DNA from: Bacillota bacterium | Lineage (GTDB): Bacteria > Bacillota > Clostridia > Acetivibrionales > DTU013 | Assembly: GCA_023409735.1 (NCBI GenBank) | Contig: JAEYRB010000027.1 | Location: 7,455 to 71,454, forward strand | Direction: 5' to 3' | DNA: 64,000 nt | Part shown: positions 8,865 to 17,770 of the stretch, in pieces | Numbering within the stretch: the first letter of the stretch is position 1 | How the letters are laid out: every line of letters begins with the position of its first letter | Position numbers and translations under genes: made by a program | Notes under the pieces: generated by a model | What the model was told of the DNA's origin: nothing | Databases searched by the model: none | The model's input: the letters and a program-made list of their open reading frames with translations, nothing else

Positions 8865-9767
8865 ATGAAAAAGACGCAAAAAATTCTTGGCTTACCTATA
8901 ATAAGCATAGCTGACGGTGTAGAAGTAGGTAAAGTTAAAAGCATAATTATTAATGCCGAAAGAGGCGCAATAGATTATATTGTTGTTGACAGCGGAATTC
9001 AGATATTTAGCGCCAGAGTCATTCCTACTGAGGATGTGCTTGGTATTGGTGAATATGCGCTTACTATTGAGAATGAAGGCGTTATTACTGATATAAGCAG
9101 GATTCCGGCAGCGATACAGCTCCTTCAGAATGATATAAGAGTAAAGGGTACTAAGGTCCTTACAAAGAAAGGCAGATTGATTGGAGAAATCGGTGATATT
9201 TATATTGACGATAACAATAACTGCAAGATCACAGGGCTGGAATTCATTGCTGACATAACTCAGAAGCAGATAAAGATAATACCCCGTGATACTGTGATAA
9301 CCTTTGGCAAGAATCTTACTGTAGTTAAGGAAGATATTGAAGCCTCATTGCTGGATACTCCTGTACAGCTTGATTCAGACATTTCTTATTCTGATAACGA
9401 AAAAAAAAATAACCAATATATAAGCTCTTTTGATGAAAAGTCAGCATACAATACTGTTCAGCCAGTTCAGCCTAGTGACGCCGATACATTATTTTCCGAG
9501 GACGCTGACGGTTTTGAAAATGTAGTTGATGCTAAGGAACAGCAGACAATTGAGGAAGCTACAGCATCAAATGATGATGCCAATGCATCTTTATTGTTTG
9601 AACAAAGGCAGAGGCAGTACCTTAAGGGTAGATACGCGACAAAGACGATTAGTGATAGCATTGGCAATATAATAATCAGCGAGGGAATGCAGATTGACGA
9701 TAGAATAATTGACGATGCTAAAACTAAAGGAAAACTTATTGAGCTTGTAATGAATAATAGGGCATAG
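8865..9767 (+). CDS. PRC-barrel domain protein
   Basis: 300 residues with a good ribosome site (AAAGGAGG). The first ~170 residues are two PRC-barrel units in tandem: the first around ISIADGVEVGKVKSI, the second around VLTKKGRLIGEIGDIYID. An acidic, unstructured stretch (about 180-245) follows, then a short C-terminal motif (about 258-298) of the type D-S-I-G-N-I-I-I-S-E-G-M-x-I-D-D-R-I-I-D-D-A-K, found in other clostridial PRC-barrel proteins. PRC barrels bind partner proteins or RNA (RimM is the classic case). No membrane segment is present. Role here unknown; cotranscription with neighbours is likely. Confidence 0.75.
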   Translation: MKKTQKILGLPIISIADGVEVGKVKSIIINAERGAIDYIVVDSGIQIFSARVIPTEDVLGIGEYALTIENEGVITDISRIPAAIQLLQNDIRVKGTKVLTKKGRLIGEIGDIYIDDNNNCKITGLEFIADITQKQIKIIPRDTVITFGKNLTVVKEDIEASLLDTPVQLDSDISYSDNEKKNNQYISSFDEKSAYNTVQPVQPSDADTLFSEDADGFENVVDAKEQQTIEEATASNDDANASLLFEQRQRQYLKGRYATKTISDSIGNIIISEGMQIDDRIIDDAKTKGKLIELVMNNRA

Positions 9768-9803
9768 GAATAACAAAAGAAACAATTATGGAGTTGTTAA
9801 TTA

Positions 9804-11141
9804 GTGAATAAGCCACATAGAACATCTCTGGTGCTTTTTCTGGTAATAGTACAGATTATTTTTGCAATAACTGCGGGAACAGCCGCAATTTTTGCGGAGT
9901 CTTTGATTACTGTTCCTACCGGTGTAGATATAGGCGGCCTTTCTGTAGGTAATATGAGTTATGATGCTGCATCTAAACAAATAGATGCAGCATATTCTGA
10001 TAAGATGAAAAGCAGTTCGATCCAGCTCCAGATGGAAGATGGGACTGTGTATGAGGTGCCTTTTTCGAAGATAGATGCGCAGATAGACCCGGATGCAACG
10101 ATAGAATCGGTAAAGAAGGTTAGCAGTATAAGTGAATTGCCTGCATTATTGAATTCTTATTTTAGTCATTCAAAGCATGATATCAATCCAATTATAACTT
10201 TTGACGAGGGCAAGCTGAGGCTTGCTCTTATTGAAATTTCTGAAAAGCTGCAAATCGAGCCTGTGAATGCTCGTATAAGCTGTAATAAAGGTGTTGTGGA
10301 GAAAACAGCTGAGAAGGATGGATTGAAGCTTAATGTAACAAATACTGTTAACACTATCAAAAAACAACTCTCTGAAGATCCGTGGTCTGTTATAAAGCTG
10401 GAAAGAGCAAAGAATTATGAGTTGGAAACAGTTTTACCGGATATCGGACTAAAGGATTATGATGACATACAGGTAGTATTGTCAGAATACAAGACTTATA
10501 TTATCGATGATGAACTTAAAAATGGAATTAATGCTGCTATAGCTTCAATAAATGGAGTCATACTTAATCCACGTTCACAATCAGATACAGCAGACTCTTT
10601 GTCCCTTGTAGAACGCCTCACAGAAAAAAGCACATCCTTTAATAACGATGATGAGGGTTATGATCAGGTTGCTTCGACTCTTTATGCAGCAATTTTGTTA
10701 TCGGGCCTTCCGGAGCCTAAAAATAATATAACACGTATGGCGCATAAGCTTGCAGTTGATTATATAGAGCCCGGCCTCGATGCTTGGATATCCGGCAACG
10801 GCGGTGACTTAAAATTTACCAATTCTTTCAGCAAAAAGATCGCTGTTTTTGCTGAAATAGAGGATGGGTATATCAAGGTAATGATTGCAGGAAGTATTGC
10901 CGATAAAAACACTTATGAGCTCAGAACCGAGATCGTGCAGAAGTTCTCGCCGACTGTATATTATGTAGAAAACAGAAGCTTAAAATCAGGTGAAAGAGTA
11001 ACACTAACAAGCGGCAGGGATGGCATGCTTGTTAATGTGTATAGGAATGAAGAGCTTATAAGCAATGATAAGTACGATGCAGAAAAATCAATTGTGCAGA
11101 TTGGTCCCAACACTCAATGGGATAGTGATAATGGCAAATGA
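9804..11141 (+). CDS. VanW-like cell-surface protein with degenerate VanW core
   Basis: 445 residues, GTG start preceded by ATGGAG. A signal anchor (about 9-31) is followed by the GVDIGGLSVGNMSYDAA unit typical of the N-terminal repeat of YoaR/VanW proteins, a putative peptidoglycan-binding module. From about residue 245 a VanW domain is recognisable: INGVILNPRS, DQVASTLYAAILLSGLPEP near 287, then VDYIEPGLDAW, GGDLKFTN and IAVFAEIEDGYIKV. The usual GGGxCQxSSTLY motif is reduced to DQVASTLY: the Gly run and the cysteine are gone. A G5-like beta segment closes the protein. It lies convergent to the MATE gene with only 28 bases between them. Confidence 0.72.
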   Translation: MNKPHRTSLVLFLVIVQIIFAITAGTAAIFAESLITVPTGVDIGGLSVGNMSYDAASKQIDAAYSDKMKSSSIQLQMEDGTVYEVPFSKIDAQIDPDATIESVKKVSSISELPALLNSYFSHSKHDINPIITFDEGKLRLALIEISEKLQIEPVNARISCNKGVVEKTAEKDGLKLNVTNTVNTIKKQLSEDPWSVIKLERAKNYELETVLPDIGLKDYDDIQVVLSEYKTYIIDDELKNGINAAIASINGVILNPRSQSDTADSLSLVERLTEKSTSFNNDDEGYDQVASTLYAAILLSGLPEPKNNITRMAHKLAVDYIEPGLDAWISGNGGDLKFTNSFSKKIAVFAEIEDGYIKVMIAGSIADKNTYELRTEIVQKFSPTVYYVENRSLKSGERVTLTSGRDGMLVNVYRNEELISNDKYDAEKSIVQIGPNTQWDSDNGK

Positions 11142-11169
11142 TTATTTACCGGGAGCTCTGCTGCTTTTC

Positions 11170-12537
11170 TTACAGAGCCTTGCCTGCAACAAATTGCTGC
11201 TGTTCCCAATGCGAACGCTTGTAGTAGATATAAATTATTGTGCTGCAAACGACCCAGCCTGCAGGATACGCGAAAATTACAGGGAGATAATTGTTTTCAA
11301 ATAGGTGTGATACTATATAAAGATATATCTGACGGAATACAACGAAGGAGCCTATCATTATAAACATTGGAGCACTTGTATTTCCTGCCCCCCTTAGTGT
11401 GCCTGCATAAATCTGGTTTATGCAGCACAGCAGCATAAATGGAGAAATTAATCTCATATAAAGGGAACCATAGTAAATAACATCAGGATCGTCATTGAAA
11501 ACAGATATAATCGGTTCAGCAAATATCATTAAAGGAATAATAATTATAGTTGTAGATGCTAACGCAAGCAGGAGAGAGATATTCGTGCCCTTTTTGGCCC
11601 GTACTATTTTACTCGCCCCAATATTCTGACCTACAAAGGTAGTGCTGCCCATAGCAATAGATTGCATTGATAACATCGCAAAGGCATCAACCTTGCTGTA
11701 GGCGGAATATCCAGCCATGAAGGCAGAGCCGAAGTTATTTATATAGCCTTGTACAAAAACGTTTGAAAATGCAGTCACGCCTTGCTGTATGGAAGATGGA
11801 AGACCTATTTTTACTATTTTCTTAAGCATAGCATAGTTGATCTTTAAATGTGACCAATAGAGCCTGTACGGGCCGTATGTTCGCGATAGGACAATAAGTA
11901 TAAGAATTGCACTTAGGAGCTGTGCAATAACGGTTGCCCATGCTACTCCTGCAACTCCCATTTCAAAGACCAGTACAAAAACGAAATCCAACACTGTATT
12001 GACAACAGCAGAAAAAATCAGAAAATACAGTGGCCTTTTTGAATCGCCTACAGCCCGCAGTATTCCTGAGCCCATATTGTAGAACAAAAGGCCGGTAATG
12101 CCATAAAAATAAATTCGCAGATATTGTGATGATAAATTTATTACATCATCGGGTGTGTTCATAAAGGCAAGCATATATGGAACAAAGGCGACACCTATGA
12201 TAGTCATGATAACTGATAGTATAAATGTCATAAAGACAGTAGTATGAACTACGTCATGCACCGAGTCAAAGTCATGAGCCCCATAATACTGTGAAATTAT
12301 AACATTAGATCCAATCGAAAGGCCCATAAACAGTCCGATAAGTGTATTAACGATCGGCCCTGTACAGCCGACTGCTGCCAGTGCTTCCTTCCCGACATAA
12401 TTCCCGACTACAAGCATATCTACAGTATTGTAAAGCTGCTGGAACAGATAGCCCAACATTAATGGCGCTGCAAATTTGATAAGTAGCCCAATAATTGAAC
12501 CTTCTGTCATATCAATGTCATTTCTTCTGCCCTTCAT
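11170..12537 (-). CDS. MATE-family multidrug/cation exporter
   Basis: 455 residues with 12 predicted helices in two six-helix halves. The opening EGSIIGLLIKFAAPLMLGYL, the QQLYNTVDMLVVGNYVG segment after it and the FVGQNIGASK motif in the second half are hallmarks of the MATE (NorM/DinF-like) family, which export drugs or metabolites in exchange for Na+ or H+. Length is usual. It is not clearly linked to a regulator, and the substrate cannot be told from sequence. Confidence 0.92.
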   Translation of the reverse strand: MKGRRNDIDMTEGSIIGLLIKFAAPLMLGYLFQQLYNTVDMLVVGNYVGKEALAAVGCTGPIVNTLIGLFMGLSIGSNVIISQYYGAHDFDSVHDVVHTTVFMTFILSVIMTIIGVAFVPYMLAFMNTPDDVINLSSQYLRIYFYGITGLLFYNMGSGILRAVGDSKRPLYFLIFSAVVNTVLDFVFVLVFEMGVAGVAWATVIAQLLSAILILIVLSRTYGPYRLYWSHLKINYAMLKKIVKIGLPSSIQQGVTAFSNVFVQGYINNFGSAFMAGYSAYSKVDAFAMLSMQSIAMGSTTFVGQNIGASKIVRAKKGTNISLLLALASTTIIIIPLMIFAEPIISVFNDDPDVIYYGSLYMRLISPFMLLCCINQIYAGTLRGAGNTSAPMFIMIGSFVVFRQIYLYIVSHLFENNYLPVIFAYPAGWVVCSTIIYIYYKRSHWEQQQFVAGKAL

Positions 12538-12623
12538 ATCAGTCTTCTGCCTTTTCTTTACATGTTGTTTTCAAATGCTGTAAATATGTTGTACTTGCTT
12601 TTATGACTGGCTCACAGATTAAC

Positions 12624-12658
12624 AAAAAAGCCTTCTTTTTATGAGTAGAAGGCTTTTT
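12624..12658. terminator. Bidirectional rho-independent terminator
   Basis: An AAAAAGCCTTCT stem pairs with AGAAGGCTTTTT around a ten-base loop, and both strands end in a T-run. On the minus strand it terminates the mecA-like gene that ends at 12730; it also separates that gene from the MATE gene. Confidence 0.88.
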
Positions 12659-12729
12659 CGAATATTTCCATAGCCTGAATATCCATTTTTCATGGTCAAA
12701 AATATTGTAAATATCTTTGATGCTGTATA

Positions 12730-13359
12730 CTAAAGTAAATACTGTCTGAGTACCTCGATAGCGTTTGAATCAATTATCTTTTCGCCGTATTCATTCAAAT
12801 AGCCCTCGTAAAAGCTCACGTTTGGTATTTTTGTGCCATACTCGTTCATGATCAGATCGAACATTTTTGAACTCGTCAACGCTATTCCACTTCTTGAAAA
12901 GGCAAGATAATAGGTGCTGCGGCACTTATATAGTGTGCTCTCTCCGCTGTAAAGCCCCCCAAGCCTTCCTGCAAGCTTGCATATGTCATCTAAATTTTCA
13001 AAGGAATACATAAATAAGGTGGAGCACACTCTGCGGCTTTTCTTTTTAACACGCAGATCGCTTTTTTTCAGCCTGCTTTTTATATATTTCTGAATGGACT
13101 CAAAGTCACCATCTTCGTCAATTCTGGTTATAGTAATTGAAAAGCCATTGTTCGAATCAGGAACCGGTTCAATAATAAGCTGAGAATCGGAAAGGTTAAA
13201 GCCAAACTGCTCTTCTGCCTGCTCCATCATGTCCCAGATAAACTCCTGTGCGGCAGGTGTATTATAATTTAGCGCGTTGAAATCAATGTTCCTTTCCACA
13301 AGGTCATTCATTGAAACTGTAACTCTTATAATACTATCGCTTATTTTTTCTATTCTCAT
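12730..13359 (-). CDS. mecA: MecA-family adaptor protein
   Basis: 209 residues. The start is taken as the ATG at 13359 (MRIEKISDSIIRVTVSMNDL), which matches the family and has GGGTG upstream; a TTG four codons earlier is open but unlikely. The N-terminal third (about 1-85) matches the substrate-binding half of MecA, and the C-terminal part (about 110-200) the ClpC-binding half with the LFMYSFENLDDICKLA motif. MecA adaptors hand substrates to the ClpC ATPase and stimulate its assembly. No clpC is nearby. It is a single-gene unit: a terminator follows, and a conserved repeat core lies upstream (13402-13456). Confidence 0.88.
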   Translation of the reverse strand: MRIEKISDSIIRVTVSMNDLVERNIDFNALNYNTPAAQEFIWDMMEQAEEQFGFNLSDSQLIIEPVPDSNNGFSITITRIDEDGDFESIQKYIKSRLKKSDLRVKKKSRRVCSTLFMYSFENLDDICKLAGRLGGLYSGESTLYKCRSTYYLAFSRSGIALTSSKMFDLIMNEYGTKIPNVSFYEGYLNEYGEKIIDSNAIEVLRQYLL

Positions 13360-13401
13360 AGATGCACCCAAAATATTACTCTATATTATATTTATGAAAG
13401 C

Positions 13402-13456
13402 ATAATTTACCATGTGCGTTTTAAGTCTTGTCATATTATTTCTCATAGCTTAAATC
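13402..13456 (-). repeat. Core of a dispersed repeat, copy 1 (upstream of mecA)
   Basis: A 21-base block at 13402-13422 matches 48788-48808 with one mismatch, and AGCTTAAATC at 13447-13456 matches 48835-48844, with nearly the same spacing (24 versus 26 bases). Both copies lie 5' of a minus-strand gene, in the same orientation. This copy lacks the long palindromes of the other. Confidence 0.6.
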
Positions 13457-13624
13457 CAATGTAACAAGGCGTGGCATTATAACGAGATACTTAAACGGCA
13501 CCTGCCTTTGAATTTTGCAGGATGCTGATACCACAACACGACACCTAATAATATTATACTTCTTTATCCCAGAAAAGAGAAGCACTTATTTTTTTTGATG
13601 TTTTTACAATAGATATATATGCAT

Positions 13625-14836
13625 CTAAACTGTGACTAAATTAAGGTTCTTCGCAGCTTCAACAGCCTTGACCCATTTATATGCGGACATAAGACCATTT
13701 TGATGGTTAAATCTAAATATGCTGCCTTCATATATGAATTCCAGCTGATTGTTAAACTGTACGTTTTCTCCTGATATTGCTTCCAGCTTAAATAAATAGA
13801 GCTGCTGACCGGATAGGCAGTATTCGAGCCTGTCCTTATACAGACGCAGTTCCCCATTGCTTGCTGCCTTTTTGAGAGGACCATTTTTATTTCCCGTTAG
13901 AAGGTCAACACCCATCTCTTCAAGAAGTTGTTCATTACCTGCTGATTGGTATGAAGCAAGCCTGTACTTAAGCTGATTAAGCTGCCAAGTATTCCAATCT
14001 CGTGGATTATCAAAGTATAGCATGCTATCGGGCGCTTCAAAAAAGCCAGCTTCATTATAGATAACGCGGTAACCGCAGGTGCAGGAGAGCTTATTACCAT
14101 CCGAGAAAAGAGAGCTGATACTGAAGCAGTGAGGACATATGAACAAAAAAAGCTCAAGCTTTTCAGCAAGGTTTTTTCCTTTGTATATATTCATGGACTG
14201 TCGTTGATTTTCATATTCGTCGTAGGAGAGGCCGGTAGAAATTATTGAGTAAATTTCACTAGTTGAAAGTGAATTGACTTGTTCTGATGACAGAAGCGTT
14301 GACAGAGACATATTAAGCCTGCCGCGACGCGTGCTTGAAGCCCAGCGAGGCATTGACAAGCAGGCTCCTTTTAGCGTTACCGAAACAACCGGTATATTAA
14401 GATGCTTTATAAGCTTCGCGGTAGAGTATATAATAGGGAGCGTTTTCCCATCCCAGCTTCTTCTGCCCTCAGGGAATATGCCGATTACACCTTTCCTTTT
14501 TACCACATCTAATATAGAGCGTATAGACATTGTATCAGCAGTGTTTTTGGTTTTTGGTATAGCACCTACTAATTTTAGGAGCTGTTTCAGAATAGGATTC
14601 CTGAAGTATGCATCTGATGTTACAAAATGTACAGGCTCGGGTATGCACATTGAAACAAGGAAGGGATCCCAGAAGTTAGTATGATTTGCCAATACTACAT
14701 AGGGTGGCTTTATTCTGGATAATTGCCTATTGTCAATTTCATAATCAAATATGATTCCAAAATAAATTCGCCCTATGATTTTCAGAAATTTATTAAATAT
14801 CTTTCCGGCTCTATACTCCCTTGTTTTAGATGACAT
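13625..14836 (-). CDS. 1-acylglycerol-3-phosphate acyltransferase-like protein with C-terminal zinc-ribbon-like region
   Basis: 403 residues. The N-terminal half is a PlsC-type acyltransferase: the catalytic H-x4-D motif NHTNFWD near residue 52 and GIFPEGRRSWDG near 118, with a hydrophobic segment near residue 20. The family transfers acyl chains to lysophosphatidic acid at the membrane. Usual members are about 200-250 residues long; this one has ~170 extra residues. That extension opens with two Cys pairs, CPHC and CTCG about 17 residues apart, which look like a zinc ribbon, and ends in a small beta-rich domain. Substrate and the role of the extension are unknown. Confidence 0.8.
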   Translation of the reverse strand: MSSKTREYRAGKIFNKFLKIIGRIYFGIIFDYEIDNRQLSRIKPPYVVLANHTNFWDPFLVSMCIPEPVHFVTSDAYFRNPILKQLLKLVGAIPKTKNTADTMSIRSILDVVKRKGVIGIFPEGRRSWDGKTLPIIYSTAKLIKHLNIPVVSVTLKGACLSMPRWASSTRRGRLNMSLSTLLSSEQVNSLSTSEIYSIISTGLSYDEYENQRQSMNIYKGKNLAEKLELFLFICPHCFSISSLFSDGNKLSCTCGYRVIYNEAGFFEAPDSMLYFDNPRDWNTWQLNQLKYRLASYQSAGNEQLLEEMGVDLLTGNKNGPLKKAASNGELRLYKDRLEYCLSGQQLYLFKLEAISGENVQFNNQLEFIYEGSIFRFNHQNGLMSAYKWVKAVEAAKNLNLVTV

Positions 14837-15019
14837 AAGAAACCCCGTTCATTATATCTGCTTTAACCTTTGAGGTTTAATGCTATATTGCTTATCTTAA
14901 CCGAATAAATATTTACTTATTCTGCTTAATATTTCAATGGAGAGCATTAACCTTATATATGTCTACAGTAACATTTATCAAGAATGTATAATTCTTTATC
15001 TGTATGTCTAAGCCATATT

Positions 15020-16084
15020 TTAATTTGCCTTTACCTCTGTCCATATTCTGCTGTATTCCTTGTTGATTTCATCCCCGGGGTATTCGAAGATTTCGCAATT
15101 AACAAGGTCATCAGCAGAGGGATATGCAAATTTATCGGAAACAAGTGCCGGATCAAGCATTTTCATTACCTCAGAATGGGGGGTAGCATAGCCTATGTAA
15201 TCTGTGTTATTAAAAGCTATATCCGACTGGCACATAAAGTTGATGAAGGTCTCTGCTTCCGCCTGGTGCTTGCTGGTAGTCGGTATGACCATTGAATCGA
15301 ACCAGTAGTTTGTGCCCTCCTTTGGTATTGAATACGCAAGGTTTTCATTCTCGGACATACAGTAATATGCATCTCCTGACCAAACCAGTGCCAGTGCTGC
15401 GTTCTCGCCTATCATAGTATCTTTGACATCATCTACGAGATAAGCATATACAAGCGGCTTTTGTTCGATAAGCTTCTGCTTTGCTTCCTCAAGCTCAGCT
15501 GTATTGTGAGTATTCATTGAGTAGCCAAGCATCTTAAGTGTAATGCCGATACTGTCACGTTCGCTGTCAGGCATTATGATTTGTCTGCTATACTTCTCAT
15601 CCCAGAGTATGGACCAGCTGTCTACAGGCTCTGTAACAAGATTTTTATTATATAATATTCCTACTGTTCCCCACATATACGGAACAGAGTATTCATTATC
15701 CGGATCAAAGGAAAGATTCCTAAAACGGTCATCTATATACTTGTAGTTCGGTATGTTATCCAAATTTATCTTATTCAGAAGCTTCTCATCAAGCATACGC
15801 TTAATCATGTAATCTGACGGAATAGCAACATCATAGTCAGAGCCGCCGCTCTTAATTTTTACATACATATCTTCGTTAGTGGTAAACAGCTCATAGTTTA
15901 CATCAATATTTGGATATGCCTTCTCAAATGCTTCTATAGTGTCAGAAGCTATATAGTCCCCCCAGTTATAAACATTGAGGGTTACCTTCTCCGAACTGCC
16001 TGCTTTTCCACCGCCGCAGGCTGTAAGTGATGCTGCCGATACAAATATGGCTGTTATCAGTGCAAGAGTTTTACTTTTTTTCAT
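15020..16084 (-). CDS. potD: Spermidine/putrescine ABC transporter, substrate-binding lipoprotein
   Basis: 354 residues. A signal peptide with a lipobox ends at Cys23 (SLTAC), so the mature protein is a lipoprotein. The periplasmic-binding-protein fold begins with VTLNVYNWGDYIASDTIEAF, a standard PotD opening, and contains the family segment YSVPYMWGTVGILYN near residue 130. A good AGGAG site precedes the ATG. It is the last gene of the operon potR-potA-potB-potC-potD, following potC after 52 bases. It delivers polyamines to the PotBC permease. Confidence 0.95.
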   Translation of the reverse strand: MKKSKTLALITAIFVSAASLTACGGGKAGSSEKVTLNVYNWGDYIASDTIEAFEKAYPNIDVNYELFTTNEDMYVKIKSGGSDYDVAIPSDYMIKRMLDEKLLNKINLDNIPNYKYIDDRFRNLSFDPDNEYSVPYMWGTVGILYNKNLVTEPVDSWSILWDEKYSRQIIMPDSERDSIGITLKMLGYSMNTHNTAELEEAKQKLIEQKPLVYAYLVDDVKDTMIGENAALALVWSGDAYYCMSENENLAYSIPKEGTNYWFDSMVIPTTSKHQAEAETFINFMCQSDIAFNNTDYIGYATPHSEVMKMLDPALVSDKFAYPSADDLVNCEIFEYPGDEINKEYSRIWTEVKAN

Positions 16085-16136
16085 TTTAATTTTCTCCTAA
16101 TATTCTTCCTATTAATAGTATATACATTTTTTTATA

Positions 16137-16949
16137 TTAAATAAGATTGCTTAATTTTGCAGTTTCATCTGCGGCACTGTCATCTGAGCCGGCAGCCGAC
16201 GATCTCTTGTTTATGATCAGAAGAAGTCCCAAAACAACGATAAACATTATTGTCGACAGGGCGTTTATCTTTGGATTGATACCCCGCCTAGTCATAGAGT
16301 ATATGGTGATTGAAAGCGTTGAGACTCCTGAGCCGGTTGTGAAAAAGCTTATTATAAAATCATCCAGAGAAAGCGTAAAGGACAGGAGAAAGCCTGTGAT
16401 TACACCCGGCATGATCTCCGGCAGTATTACCTTACGAAACGCGAAAACCGGACTTGCACCAAGGTCAAGCGCTGCCTCATATAGATTCTTATTCAGCTGT
16501 TTTAGTTTTGGAAGCACCGAAAGTATAACATATGATACGTTAAAGCTTATATGGGCAAGCAGAAGCGTAAAGAAGCCGAGCTTGAGCTTTATAAAAACAA
16601 ACAGTATCATAAGTGAAATACCTGTTACTATATCAGGATTCAGAACAGGCAGGTAGGTTATGTTCATTATCAGATTTTTCTTAGCCTTGCTCATGTTGTG
16701 AATGCCGACTGCTGCGGCAGTTCCCAATACAGTTGCTATAAGCGATGCCGATAATGCTATTATTACAGTGTAGTAAAGCGAAGACATTATCTGATCATCC
16801 TTGAACAGCTCTCCATACCACTTTAAAGTAAAGCCATCCCAATGGGCCCTGGATTTTGAATTATTGAAGGAAAAGATGATCAGCAGGACGACCGGCGCAT
16901 ACAAAAAAACATAAATTAAATAAAGGTATATTTTCTTTAAAGTCTTCAA
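16137..16949 (-). CDS. potC: Spermidine/putrescine ABC transporter permease PotC
   Basis: 270 residues with six transmembrane helices and the permease EAA loop (YEAALDLGASPVFAFRKVILP near residue 160). The TTG start overlaps the potB stop (TTGA) and has AGGAGGTG upstream, so translation is coupled. The last ~15 residues are an unusual Ser/Asp-rich tail. PotC pairs with PotB to form the membrane channel of the importer. Confidence 0.95.
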   Translation of the reverse strand: MKTLKKIYLYLIYVFLYAPVVLLIIFSFNNSKSRAHWDGFTLKWYGELFKDDQIMSSLYYTVIIALSASLIATVLGTAAAVGIHNMSKAKKNLIMNITYLPVLNPDIVTGISLMILFVFIKLKLGFFTLLLAHISFNVSYVILSVLPKLKQLNKNLYEAALDLGASPVFAFRKVILPEIMPGVITGFLLSFTLSLDDFIISFFTTGSGVSTLSITIYSMTRRGINPKINALSTIMFIVVLGLLLIINKRSSAAGSDDSAADETAKLSNLI

Positions 16950-17770
16950 AACAGGCCACCTCCTGATTCCTCTTTATCATAGCGTGACATAATACCGATA
17001 CTTATGAGAATGAGCACCATCATAATTATTGAAACTGCAGAGCCAAAGTTCCAATCATAAGCGCGCATGAACTGATCCTCAATAAGGTTTCCTATAAGTG
17101 TATACTGACTTCCGCCAAGGAGCTTTGATATAACAAAGGTGGTCAGCGCAGGCATGAATACCATAGTAATGCCTGATACGACTCCCGGAAGGCTCAGTGG
17201 AAAGGTGATCCTCCTGAACACTGTAAAGGAATCAGAGCCAAGGTCTTCAGCTGCTTCAATGAGACTTCGGTCTATCTTGCTCATTACTGAGAAGATCGGC
17301 AGCACCATGAATGGCAGGAAATTATATACCATACCAAGAATTACTGCAGCGTCTGTATAAAGTATGTTTATCTGAGGCAGACCAATTGCACCGAGAAAAG
17401 TGTTGATAAGTCCGTTCTTTTCCAGCAATGTAAGCCATGCATAGGTGCGCAGCAGGAAGTTCATCCACATTGGAATAACAAAAAGCAAAACCATCAGACT
17501 TCTATTTGATAGATCCTTACCAGCCAGTATCATAGCTACGGGATATCCTACTAAGAGGCATATAATAGTGCTTATGACAGCAAGAAGTAATGATCTCCAT
17601 AATACCTTCAAATATAATGGCTGCATAAATTTTTGAAAATTTTCCAGCGTAAATGCTGTGCCCTCAGGTGTAGAAACAGTAATACTGTAGTATAATACCA
17701 GAACCATAGGCACAATTATAAAAATGATCATCCATACAATGTATGGATATGCTATCTGGCTTTTTTTCAT
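16946..17770 (-). CDS. potB: Spermidine/putrescine ABC transporter permease PotB
   Basis: 274 residues, six helices, EAA loop IEAAEDLGSDSFTVFRRITFP near residue 170. The ATG overlaps the potA stop by four bases (ATGA). The N-terminal helix followed by a YYSITVSTPEGTAFTLENF external segment is standard for PotB. Membrane partner of PotC. Confidence 0.95.
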   Translation of the reverse strand: MKKSQIAYPYIVWMIIFIIVPMVLVLYYSITVSTPEGTAFTLENFQKFMQPLYLKVLWRSLLLAVISTIICLLVGYPVAMILAGKDLSNRSLMVLLFVIPMWMNFLLRTYAWLTLLEKNGLINTFLGAIGLPQINILYTDAAVILGMVYNFLPFMVLPIFSVMSKIDRSLIEAAEDLGSDSFTVFRRITFPLSLPGVVSGITMVFMPALTTFVISKLLGGSQYTLIGNLIEDQFMRAYDWNFGSAVSIIMMVLILISIGIMSRYDKEESGGGLF

